Below, piece by piece: positions 1 through 4,663 of a DNA stretch of 5,169 nt. The stretch is from NCBI GenBank assembly GCA_003155465.1, contig PMCR01000002.1, positions 1 to 5,169 of the forward strand. Reading direction: 5' to 3'. The notes beneath the pieces were generated by a model that saw nothing but the letters and a program-made list of their open reading frames with translations, did no database searches and was not told the origin of the DNA. The DNA is from Myxococcales bacterium. Lineage in GTDB: Bacteria > Myxococcota > Polyangia > Fen-1088. The position numbers and the translations under genes are program-made. Every line of letters starts with the position of its first letter. The stretch's first letter is position 1.

Positions 1-899
1 TTGTCGTAGCGACAGTCGCTGGCCATGAGGCGCACGCCGTAGCGGGTAAAGGGCGGCGGCGAGCGCCACCGCAGAAGGCGCGCCACCCCTTCCATGGTGG
101 CGGCGGCCAGGTACAGGACGAAGAACGGAACGGACCGTCGTGGTCGCGCCTTGCCCAGAAGCGCGGCCAGACCATCGATGACCTCGCGGGCGGTCACAGT
201 CTCACCGTCAGTCAGGTGATACACCTGGCCGGCCGCCGCTGGCGCCTCGGCGGCAAGCCGCAGCCCGAGGGTGAGGTTGTCGACATGGGAAAGCGCAAGG
301 CGGTTGGACGCACGGCCGATGTAGACCGCGCGGCCCCGGCGCAGCAGGGCCGCTATGCGCGGGGTGATGCTGGGATCGCCGGTGCCCCAGATCGCCCCGG
401 GCCGAACCGCGACGGTTTGCAAACCGCGCTGGCCGTGGGCCTCGCGCACGATCTTCTCCGCCTCGATCTTGCTGGCCGTGTACGGATCCTGTGGGGAAAG
501 ATCAAACGGACTCTGCTCGTCCACGGCCGCGCCCCGGCGTGGCAGACCCAGCACAGTCAGCGAGCTGACGTGGACCAGGCGCTCGACGCCGGCGTCCTGG
601 CAGGCCGCCACCACCTTGCGCGTACCATCCGCGTTGACCCGAAAGAACTCGCGGCGCGGGCCCCAGTCCGGCACCTTGGCTGCGGCGTGAAACACCACCT
701 GCTGGCCGCGGGCAGCCTCGCGCATAGATGCGAGGTCGCAGACATCGCCGCGCACGATCTCCGCGCCCAGCCCCGACAAGCGGCGCAAGTCGCTGGTGTG
801 CCGGACCAAGGCACGCACCCTGAGCCCCCGCTCGCAAAGGGCCGCCACCAAGTTGCCGCCGAGGAAACCCGACGCCCCGGTCACCAGCACGGCTTTCAT
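1..899 (-). CDS. NAD(P)-dependent epimerase/dehydratase family protein (extended SDR, 3-beta-HSD-like), C-terminus cut by the window edge
   Basis: This minus-strand frame is open from ATG 899-897 to the window edge (299 residues, no stop). Seen: an N-terminal Rossmann nucleotide-binding loop TGASGFLG (G8, G11, G14), D52 in RGDVCD after the second strand, the HAAAKV strand at about 71-76, VSS at 111-113 and the catalytic pair Y140-TAS-K144, followed by VRPGAIWG at 166-172. The end, RYGVRLMASDCRYD, resembles the segment just before the C-terminus of 3-beta-hydroxysteroid dehydrogenase/NSDHL-like and OleD-like reductases, so perhaps 30-50 residues are missing. The family oxidises or reduces a hydroxyl/keto group with NAD(P) in the cytosol; the substrate cannot be told here. 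Its start overlaps the stop of the upstream lipoprotein gene (ATGA, 899-896) and has no clear Shine-Dalgarno, which suggests translational coupling in one operon. Family is firm; substrate is unknown. Confidence 0.9.
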   Translation of the reverse strand, partial: MKAVLVTGASGFLGGNLVAALCERGLRVRALVRHTSDLRRLSGLGAEIVRGDVCDLASMREAARGQQVVFHAAAKVPDWGPRREFFRVNADGTRKVVAACQDAGVERLVHVSSLTVLGLPRRGAAVDEQSPFDLSPQDPYTASKIEAEKIVREAHGQRGLQTVAVRPGAIWGTGDPSITPRIAALLRRGRAVYIGRASNRLALSHVDNLTLGLRLAAEAPAAAGQVYHLTDGETVTAREVIDGLAALLGKARPRRSVPFFVLYLAAATMEGVARLLRWRSPPPFTRYGVRLMASDCRYD

Positions 900-1363
900 G
901 GACCGGTCACTTGACAGGGCACGAAGACCGCCTGCTGCCGGCATTCTGTGCACGCGTCTTTCGCTGTGCAAAGCGTGCAGACCTCCACCGTCTTCATTGA
1001 GCCCACGAGCGACACCCGGGGATATCCAGCGATGTCACTGCTGACGCTCTCGATGAACCCAGTGGCTTCCAGGAAGCACCCGCTCGTGACTGGTTCCCCG
1101 CTGCACGCTTCCGGGGGGAAACTCACCGGAACCTGTTTGGACAGGTAGACATCAAGGAAGCAGGCGAGTCCTTGTTTCGATTGATAGGCAGGAAGGCGGG
1201 GATTGGCCTGGTTGGCGCACAAGTATCCCTCGACCAGGTAGCCATCGAGCACCTTGTCGCCGCAAGCGGTGGATTCGGGCACGGCGTTGTCGATCCCCGT
1301 CCTCCCGCAGGCGGTGCTCCCCACGGCAACAAGGGCCAACAACACGAGGGTCTGAGTTCTCAT
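896..1363 (-). CDS. Cysteine-rich secreted protein, putative lipoprotein, function unknown
   Basis: The gene encodes 155 residues. Residues 1-18 form a short basic-then-hydrophobic signal sequence (MRTQ then LVLLALVAVG) ending in STA-C19. This resembles a lipobox but has Ser at -3 instead of the usual Leu, so lipidation at C19 is likely but not certain. The mature part has ten further cysteines (34, 49, 68, 87, 96, 129, 132, 138, 141, 150), including a CxxC-x5-CxxC cluster near the end. In an envelope protein this suggests disulfides, though a metal-binding knuckle is possible. I recognise no family. ATG 1363 is chosen because AGGGAG lies 6 nt upstream and the signal peptide starts there. An in-frame ATG at 1384 would add seven polar residues. 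The same frame continues upstream to 1537 but would read through the transposon end. The stop overlaps the start of the reductase gene. Confidence 0.8.
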   Translation of the reverse strand: MRTQTLVLLALVAVGSTACGRTGIDNAVPESTACGDKVLDGYLVEGYLCANQANPRLPAYQSKQGLACFLDVYLSKQVPVSFPPEACSGEPVTSGCFLEATGFIESVSSDIAGYPRVSLVGSMKTVEVCTLCTAKDACTECRQQAVFVPCQVTGP

Positions 1364-1369
1364 GGCTCT

Positions 1370-1375
1370 CTCCCT
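1370..1375 (-). promoter_or_regulatory. Ribosome binding site of the lipoprotein gene
   Basis: On the minus strand AGGGAG is followed by 6 nt and then ATG at 1363. This site decides the start against the in-frame ATG at 1384 and the long upstream extension. Confidence 0.7.
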
Positions 1376-1413
1376 GGAGGTCATGACACGGAGAGTACAC
1401 CCGAAGACAGGCC

Positions 1414-1421
1414 GAAACTTG
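1414..1421. repeat. Target-site duplication, left copy (GAAACTTG)
   Basis: GAAACTTG directly precedes the left terminal inverted repeat and is repeated exactly, in the same orientation, right after the right terminal repeat (4584-4591). Eight bases is the duplication length known for the IS1595 family. Confidence 0.95.
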
Positions 1422-1454
1422 GGGGATTGCCTACCTGACGCATGCTGCGGAAGG
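1422..1454 (+). repeat. Left terminal inverted repeat (33 bp)
   Basis: The sequence begins GGGGATTGCCTACC and ends CTGCGGAAGG. It is the exact reverse complement of 4551-4583 over all 33 positions. Inside this point the two ends no longer match clearly. Its outer end abuts the target duplication. Confidence 0.97.
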
Positions 1455-1488
1455 GCACGGCAAAACGCTCGGAACGACGAAAATCTTG

Positions 1489-1707
1489 CTACAGATGGCT
1501 TTTGAGGACGTCCAGATCCACGTGAAAGCACCTGCAAAGACCTTTCAGATAGTCATCACCGATCTGGCTTTTTTCGCCGTTGTGAGCCGGGATGGGATAC
1601 GTCTTGCCGTCCTTCTTGGCCTTCCAATGTGAGCCGCCGTTAGGACGAACGACTTCCACTCCCATGGTTTCAAGCGCCCGCATCAATGCTGACAGGCGCG
1701 CTGGCAT
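1489..1707 (-). CDS. hicA: HicA-family mRNA interferase toxin
   Basis: The 72-aa protein has the usual size and layout of HicA (YcfA-like): a short double-stranded-RNA-binding-type fold with the active-site histidine in GGSHW (H27), the strand pair KKDGKTYPIPAHNG (31-44) and the C-terminal helix motif DDYLKGLCRCF (51-61). HicA toxins cleave mRNA in the cytoplasm and arrest translation until bound by HicB. The start ATG 1707-1705 lies 3 nt beyond the hicB stop, with no strong Shine-Dalgarno, so it is probably translated by coupling to hicB. All recognisable family residues are present, so the toxin should be active. It is the last gene before the left transposon end, and no terminator hairpin is visible in the 34 bp between its stop and the terminal repeat. 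Confidence 0.93.
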   Translation of the reverse strand: MPARLSALMRALETMGVEVVRPNGGSHWKAKKDGKTYPIPAHNGEKSQIGDDYLKGLCRCFHVDLDVLKSHL

Positions 1708-1710
1708 AAG

Positions 1711-2148
1711 CTAGCAGCGGCAGGACTGTATGGCAGAGGGAGAAGACTCCATTAGTGCCAAGGGCACAGCGAGATAGGGAGCCTCCTGGACGGGCTGGAC
1801 AGCGTTGGCGGTGACTTGTGCAAATTTGCACTTGAAGACCACATTGCAGGCCACGTAGCTAACTTTGGTTTCGTCTAAGGTGCCGAAATCGACGGCCACG
1901 CCATGATTAGCAATGTTGAACATGCTGTCCCAACATGCCTGTGGGGCACGGCGATCTAGCGGATCCATACTAGACCGAATGTCATCGCATACCGTCATAG
2001 AGCAGGCTTCGGACAACATCTGCATCGCGTGTTGCAGGGAGGTTCCCTGAGTCACGACGTCAAGATCAAGACAATGGCCCACCCATTCGCCCGGAACATC
2101 CCCGGCGCGCTTAAAAACGAACCAGAAGTTGTATTCGCGAGTGTTCAT
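1711..2148 (-). CDS. hicB: HicB-family antitoxin
   Basis: The 145-aa protein lies directly upstream of hicA (hicB-hicA order, 3-nt gap). The N-terminal half carries the HicB signature: a first strand (YNFWFVFKRAG, 6-16), then GEWVGHCLDLDVVTQG (20-35) and the helix SLQHAMQMLSEACSM (37-51), typical of the degenerate RNase H fold that blocks the HicA active site. The C-terminal half (about 60-145) is longer than in short HicB proteins and shows no obvious helix-turn-helix or ribbon-helix-helix domain. Other HicB proteins often use such a domain to repress their own operon, so either this region binds DNA in an unrecognised way or control comes from elsewhere. The start ATG 2148-2146 has GGGAG about 7 nt upstream (minus strand, 2160-2156). 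Family assignment is strong for residues 1-55 and unassigned beyond. Confidence 0.88.
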   Translation of the reverse strand: MNTREYNFWFVFKRAGDVPGEWVGHCLDLDVVTQGTSLQHAMQMLSEACSMTVCDDIRSSMDPLDRRAPQACWDSMFNIANHGVAVDFGTLDETKVSYVACNVVFKCKFAQVTANAVQPVQEAPYLAVPLALMESSPSAIQSCRC

Positions 2149-2338
2149 GGTGTTGCTCCCAAACGCAGATCCCCAATTTCTAGGATGCTCTCACCGCTCG
2201 CGCGTATCAAGCGCCGCGAGCGATGGAGTCGTCTCCTATAACGGTTTCGGCCGAAATGGTATTCCAATTAAGCCACGCGTTGCGCCAGCCGCAAATTTTG
2301 CATTTCGCCGCGCGTCTCGATTATTCGCCGCGTAGGGG
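2149..2338. other. Non-coding stretch upstream of hicBA with palindromes, probable control region
   Basis: I see no credible gene in these 190 bp. They hold an 8-bp inverted repeat (CGCTCGCG 2195-2202 and CGCGAGCG 2215-2222, 12-nt loop), a perfect 12-bp palindrome TTTCGGCCGAAA (2245-2256) and a perfect 11-bp palindrome GCAAATTTTGC (2291-2301). On the minus strand TTGGAA (2267-2262) and GTTATA (2242-2237) lie 19 bp apart with the 12-bp palindrome between them. TTGATA (2210-2205) lies inside the first hairpin but has only a poor -10 at the right distance. The stretch probably contains the hicBA promoter and operator, but the exact promoter is not resolved. Confidence 0.45.
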
Positions 2339-2521
2339 CTACCCCGCCAGCTTGTGCTGATTCTGGATAGCGTGGAGCCCCGCCAGCCGCAGCCAGGCCG
2401 ACAGGGTTAGGTGATCCCTCTCCGCGGCTTCGGAGAACATCGTCTTCTCTTCCTCGGTCAGCCGAATCTGGAGAGGCGTTTCGCGTCGCGCCTTTTCCTT
2501 CTTGCCTGGTTTTACTGCCAT
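2339..2521 (-). CDS. Small ribbon-helix-helix-type (Arc/CopG-like) DNA-binding protein, likely transcriptional repressor
   Basis: The 60-aa protein begins with a lysine/arginine-rich tail (1-13), then the pattern of a ribbon-helix-helix subunit: strand TPLQIRLT (15-22), helix A EEEKTMFSEAAERD (23-36), turn HLTLS and helix B AWLRLAGLHAIQNQ (42-55). Proteins of this kind dimerise and bind inverted repeats through the strand; several are antitoxins or repressors of neighbouring genes. The gene is divergent from the transposase, and the 80 bp between them contain a long inverted repeat overlapping both promoters. The inferred job is repressor of itself and of transposition. ATG 2521-2519 is chosen. 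A TTG at 2527-2525 would add two residues but would lie upstream of the predicted transcription start. No Shine-Dalgarno is visible, which suggests a leaderless mRNA. An orphan antitoxin or mobilisation accessory protein is an alternative. Confidence 0.75.
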   Translation of the reverse strand: MAVKPGKKEKARRETPLQIRLTEEEKTMFSEAAERDHLTLSAWLRLAGLHAIQNQHKLAG

Positions 2522-2527
2522 GTTCAA

Positions 2528-2555
2528 AGTGTATACTGCGTCATGCGATTGTCAA
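2528..2555 (-). promoter_or_regulatory. Promoter of the RHH-type regulator gene, predicted leaderless start
   Basis: On the minus strand a consensus -35 TTGACA (2555-2550) and a -10 TACACT (2533-2528) are 16 bp apart. A start 7 bp past the -10 falls on the A of ATG 2521, so the transcript would have no leader, matching the missing Shine-Dalgarno. Confidence 0.55.
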
Positions 2556-2595
2556 TACATTTCTCTTGCAATGCCTGCCATGACGTTGTATACAC
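2529..2595. promoter_or_regulatory. Inverted-repeat operator spanning the divergent regulator/transposase promoters
   Basis: The left arm GTGTATAC-TG-CGTCATG (2529-2545) and the right arm CATGACG-TT-GTATACAC (2579-2595) are inverted copies matching at 15 of 17 positions, with 33 bp between them. Each arm contains the palindrome GTATAC and overlaps the -10 element of one of the two divergent promoters. This is the layout expected for binding by a dimeric repressor, most simply the adjacent RHH-type protein. Occupancy is inferred. Confidence 0.65.
2566..2594 (+). promoter_or_regulatory. Transposase promoter, predicted leaderless start
   Basis: The -35 TTGCAA (2566-2571) and -10 TATACA (2589-2594) are exactly 17 bp apart, and the transposase ATG begins 8 bp past the -10, where transcription should start. 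No Shine-Dalgarno precedes the ATG, so the mRNA is probably leaderless. This would keep transposase output low. Confidence 0.55.
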
Positions 2596-2601
2596 ATATA
2601 C

Positions 2602-3582
2602 ATGACAACGAACATGATGGCCGGCCTGAACAGCCTCACCTTCGTCGAGATGGTGACCCGCTTCCCGAACGAAGCTTCAGCGATGAGTTTCCTAGAAGCC
2701 ATGCGCTGGCCCACTGGCCCCGTCTGCTCCCGCTGCGGCTGCGCCGATGCCTCGCCTGTAGCTTCCAAGCGCGCACGTCCGATTTTCTACTGCGCCGGCT
2801 GCAAGAAGCAGTTCAGCGTCACCACCGGGACGGTCATGGAAGACAGCAAGATCCCGCTGCACAAGTGGTTGCTGGCCATCCACCTCATGTGCGCGAGCAA
2901 GAAGGGAATCAGCAGCCTGCAGCTCCACCGCATGCTTGGGATTGCCTACCGTTCAGCTTGGCACCTCTCCCACCGAATCCGCGCCGCGATGACTGAGGCC
3001 GCACCAGAGATCATGTCCGGGACCGTCGAGGCTGATGAAGTTTACATCGGCGGGCTTCGACGCGGGAAGGGCCGTGGTTATCGTGGCAACAAGACGGCTA
3101 TCGTCGCCATTGTCGAGCGTGGCGGTCGGGCTCACGCGCACGTCATGCCGGAAGCCAAGGTCACTAGCTCGACCGTCGCGGACATGTTGGAAGAGCACGT
3201 TTCGTCGGACGCCATTCTGAACACTGACGAATCTTCGATCCACACCTGGCCGGGACGGGGATTTGCTTCGCACGACACCGTCAACCACCAGGAAGAGGAG
3301 TACGTGCGACGTGACCGCAGAACAGGGCGAATGGCATCGACCAACGCAGTCGAAGGGTACTTCGGCAACTTCCGCCGACAAGTCGACGGAACGCACCACC
3401 ACGTCAGCTGCGGGCACCTTCCCCGCTACTCAAACGAGTTCGAGTTCAAGTACAACACGCGCAAGATCACTGACGGCGAGCGGACGGCCCAGACGATTCG
3501 CCGTCTTGAGAACCGCCGTCTCACGCTCTACAAGATCGCGAAGCACATCCCCTCTTTGCAGGACACGCGCGAATCGCGGTAA
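2602..3582 (+). CDS. tnpA: IS1595-family (ISXO2-like) transposase, intact
   Basis: The 326-aa protein has family-typical length. An N-terminal zinc ribbon uses C42-x2-C45 and C64-x2-C67, and FSVTTGTVMEDSKIPLHKWL (71-90) leads into a helical region. The ISXO2-like DDE core follows: D145 in GTVEADEVYIGG, D209 in LNTDESS, then N248/E251 in STNAVEGYFGNFRR, with the conserved tail GTHHHVSCGHLPRYSNEFEFKYNTR (263-287). Family alignments would show whether N248 or E251 is the third metal ligand; both are present. It should cut and join the 33-bp ends and make the 8-bp duplications seen at both borders. ATG 2602 is preferred because the predicted transcription start falls on it; ATGs at 2614 and 2617 also lack a Shine-Dalgarno. 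The frame is complete with no frameshift. It is divergent from the RHH-type regulator, and a small ORF follows closely. Confidence 0.97.
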   Translation: MTTNMMAGLNSLTFVEMVTRFPNEASAMSFLEAMRWPTGPVCSRCGCADASPVASKRARPIFYCAGCKKQFSVTTGTVMEDSKIPLHKWLLAIHLMCASKKGISSLQLHRMLGIAYRSAWHLSHRIRAAMTEAAPEIMSGTVEADEVYIGGLRRGKGRGYRGNKTAIVAIVERGGRAHAHVMPEAKVTSSTVADMLEEHVSSDAILNTDESSIHTWPGRGFASHDTVNHQEEEYVRRDRRTGRMASTNAVEGYFGNFRRQVDGTHHHVSCGHLPRYSNEFEFKYNTRKITDGERTAQTIRRLENRRLTLYKIAKHIPSLQDTRESR

Positions 3583-3591
3583 AGTGTGGAC

Positions 3592-3738
3592 GTGAAGAAG
3601 CGAAAAACGAAACAGCGACCGCCGCCGAAGAAAGTGATTCGGGACGATCCGCCTCTATCGCTTCACCCGCTAAAATTCACAGAAGCCGTTGGCCTACTTG
3701 TTGGTCAAATGACGCCCAAGGATCGGGATGGACAATAA
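3592..3738 (+). CDS. Small basic protein downstream of the transposase, function unknown
   Basis: The GTG at 3592 (or the in-frame GTG at 3586, 50 aa) opens a 48-aa frame ending with TAA 3736-3738, a few bases after the transposase stop. The N-terminal 16 residues are strongly basic and proline-rich (KKRKTKQRPPPKK). The rest, DDPPLSLHPLKFTEAVGLLVGQ (18-39), reads like an ordered SLxPLxFxEAvxxL helix motif that I associate from memory with small hypothetical proteins in many bacteria; I cannot confirm the match here. The close spacing suggests co-transcription and coupled translation with the transposase, perhaps as an accessory factor. The frame ends 5 bp before the convergent membrane-protein gene ends. 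No good Shine-Dalgarno is present, so the start is uncertain. Confidence 0.55.
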   Translation: MKKRKTKQRPPPKKVIRDDPPLSLHPLKFTEAVGLLVGQMTPKDRDGQ

Positions 3739-3743
3739 CCGCG

Positions 3744-4490
3744 CTACATCGAGCCGTACCTATCAAGGTCGTTCTTGTCCCAGGATTCAAAATGGATCTT
3801 CTCCGATATCCCAGCAGATTTTCTGAGTTCCTCAAACTGTTGAGTTAGAGAAGCCCTCTCGGGAAGACTCAAGCTTCTATATACGAGCAGGACAACTATG
3901 ACGTTACGGAATATCATTTCCTTTCCCGCAACGAGCCTACTTACGGATCTTATGTGGCGACCAATCTCCGGTGTCACAATTGGATCGGAGACCTCTCGGA
4001 TTGCGAAAGTGTCCGAAAGATAAGTAACCGAAGGATCATGTTGAGAGTATTCCAAGAAGAATCCGGCACTCCCAATGGCGCTGCGAGCGAAGGAAAAGTA
4101 CTCTGATTTTTGCAGTCTTCCGTGAACCGCCCTTGTAATCTCGTCCTCATGTTCCTTCGGATTGAGGAGTCTTGAGGCGTCTTCCTGTGAAGGCGAAGCC
4201 AACACTCTCCCCTGCGTTTCCTTGCGCGCCTTTAAGATAATGAGTGACCATGCACAAAGAGTTGCAGTTCCTAGTACCACCTGAATAAGTGTCGATAGGG
4301 TGATGATCTTGCCAGAGATCCAGATCATGACGACACAGACGAACACCCCAAGAGCACCTATGGCCATCATCACGTAGGATTCCCGTATCCCCCACTTCTT
4401 AACGGCCCACACGATTAAGCCTCCCAGGCCGATTTCCATGAACGAAGGAAGGAAGTTGATGGCAGCGGTTGCCGTATCCGGGATGGTCAT
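3744..4490 (-). CDS. Three-helix membrane protein with cytoplasmic C-terminal domain, unrecognised passenger gene
   Basis: The 248-aa protein has three hydrophobic segments at about 11-30, 39-59 and 62-86. Basic residues after the first (K31, K32, R36) and third (K87, R89, K90) predict N-terminus out and C-terminus in. Residues 87-248 form a charged soluble region with a hinge-like stretch (about 97-125), aromatic motifs (EYFSFARSAIGSAGFFLEY, 130-148), a buried strand (IFRNVIVVLLVYR, 193-205), a helix (SLPERASLTQQFEELRKSA, 208-226) and a final strand (EKIHFESW, 230-237). This hints at an alpha/beta fold, but I see no catalytic signature and recognise no family. ATG 4490 is chosen because GGAG lies just upstream and the membrane region starts soon after; a GTG at 4520 would add ten residues without a ribosome site. 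The gene is more AT-rich than the chromosome and reads inward from the right transposon end. Confidence 0.75.
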   Translation of the reverse strand: MTIPDTATAAINFLPSFMEIGLGGLIVWAVKKWGIRESYVMMAIGALGVFVCVVMIWISGKIITLSTLIQVVLGTATLCAWSLIILKARKETQGRVLASPSQEDASRLLNPKEHEDEITRAVHGRLQKSEYFSFARSAIGSAGFFLEYSQHDPSVTYLSDTFAIREVSDPIVTPEIGRHIRSVSRLVAGKEMIFRNVIVVLLVYRSLSLPERASLTQQFEELRKSAGISEKIHFESWDKNDLDRYGSM

Positions 4491-4520
4491 GTTCTCCAAC
4501 GCTACCACCGACGCCTGCAC

Positions 4521-4533
4521 ATTGTAAATACAA
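4521..4533 (-). promoter_or_regulatory. Candidate -10 and palindrome upstream of the membrane-protein gene
   Basis: On the minus strand TACAAT (4526-4521) is a good -10 element about 30 bp before ATG 4490. No convincing -35 lies 16-18 bp upstream. It overlaps the palindrome TTGTA-AA-TACAA (4522-4533), whose TGTA/TACA halves resemble the operator arms near the transposase. Confidence 0.3.
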
Positions 4534-4550
4534 ATGCATCATCGCGTTAT

Positions 4551-4583
4551 CCTTCCGCAGCATGCGTCAGGTAGGCAATCCCC
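4551..4583 (-). repeat. Right terminal inverted repeat (33 bp)
   Basis: The sequence begins CCTTCCGCAG and ends GGTAGGCAATCCCC. It is the exact reverse complement of 1422-1454 and abuts the right copy of the target duplication. Confidence 0.97.
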
Positions 4584-4591
4584 GAAACTTG
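4584..4591. repeat. Target-site duplication, right copy (GAAACTTG)
   Basis: This is an exact direct copy of 1414-1421, directly outside the right terminal repeat. Confidence 0.95.
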
Positions 4592-4620
4592 ACGAAGCGC
4601 ACTTTGTGGGTTTTTATCCT
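4589..4620 (+). promoter_or_regulatory. Candidate promoter of the PilZ gene straddling the transposon target site
   Basis: TTGACG (4589-4594) is a 5/6 match to a -35 element and begins in the last three bases of the target duplication. Downstream -10 choices are weak: TTTTAT (4612-4617) at 17 bp or TATCCT (4615-4620) at 20 bp. The position suits the PilZ gene, but the call is tentative. Confidence 0.25.
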
Positions 4621-4650
4621 ACATGAAAACACCTTGCCTACCGTCATGAA

Positions 4651-4655
4651 AGGAG
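4651..4655 (+). promoter_or_regulatory. Ribosome binding site of the PilZ gene
   Basis: AGGAG within AAAGGAGAGG is followed by 8 nt and ATG 4664. It fixes the start against the long in-frame extension back to 4469, which would read across the transposon end. Confidence 0.8.
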
Positions 4656-4663
4656 AGGTCGCA

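Larger units (their letters stand above)
1422..4583. mobile_element. Complete IS1595-family transposon with passenger genes (hicBA, RHH-type regulator, membrane protein), 3162 bp
   Basis: The element is bounded by a perfect 33-bp terminal inverted repeat and a perfect 8-bp direct repeat, and encodes an intact IS1595/ISXO2-type transposase. Basic IS1595 elements are roughly 0.7-1.1 kb, so about 2 kb here is cargo. Members of this family with passenger genes are known. Gene order from the left: hicA and hicB (minus), a ribbon-helix-helix-like regulator (minus), transposase and a small basic ORF (plus), membrane protein (minus). The right third is visibly more AT-rich than the flanking chromosome, which fits a different origin. 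Joining 1413 to 4584 restores a plausible empty site between two divergent chromosomal genes. Intact ends and target duplication suggest a recent insertion. Family and boundaries are firm; present mobility is inferred. Confidence 0.95.

Noticed and set aside
216..914. Plus-strand 232-aa open frame
   Set aside because: It is a shadow of the high-GC reductase gene on the other strand, with low-complexity Ala/Arg/Gly content and no recognisable domain.
1364..1537. Upstream extension of the lipoprotein frame (213 aa in total)
   Set aside because: It would run through the left terminal repeat and into the end of hicA, and would bury the signal peptide. The start at 1363 has a good ribosome site.
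2029..2335. Two overlapping plus-strand frames between hicB and the RHH-type gene (70 and 68 aa)
   Set aside because: They overlap the hicB 5' end and its control region, are Arg/Ser-rich and have no ribosome site or motif.
2335..2345. GGGG-CTA-CCCC hairpin at the stop of the RHH-type gene as a terminator
   Set aside because: The stem is only 4 bp and no T-run follows on the minus strand.
2502..2996. Plus-strand 164-aa frame overlapping the regulator/transposase junction
   Set aside because: It overlaps the operator and the transposase in another frame, and the translation is Arg/Pro/His-rich without a motif.
2953..3417. Minus-strand 154-aa frame opposite the transposase
   Set aside because: It is antisense shadow of a conserved transposase core and resembles no family.
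4469..4663. Upstream extension of the PilZ frame (181 aa in total)
   Set aside because: It crosses the right terminal repeat and the start region of the membrane-protein gene. ATG 4664 has a strong AGGAG and begins the PilZ motif directly.
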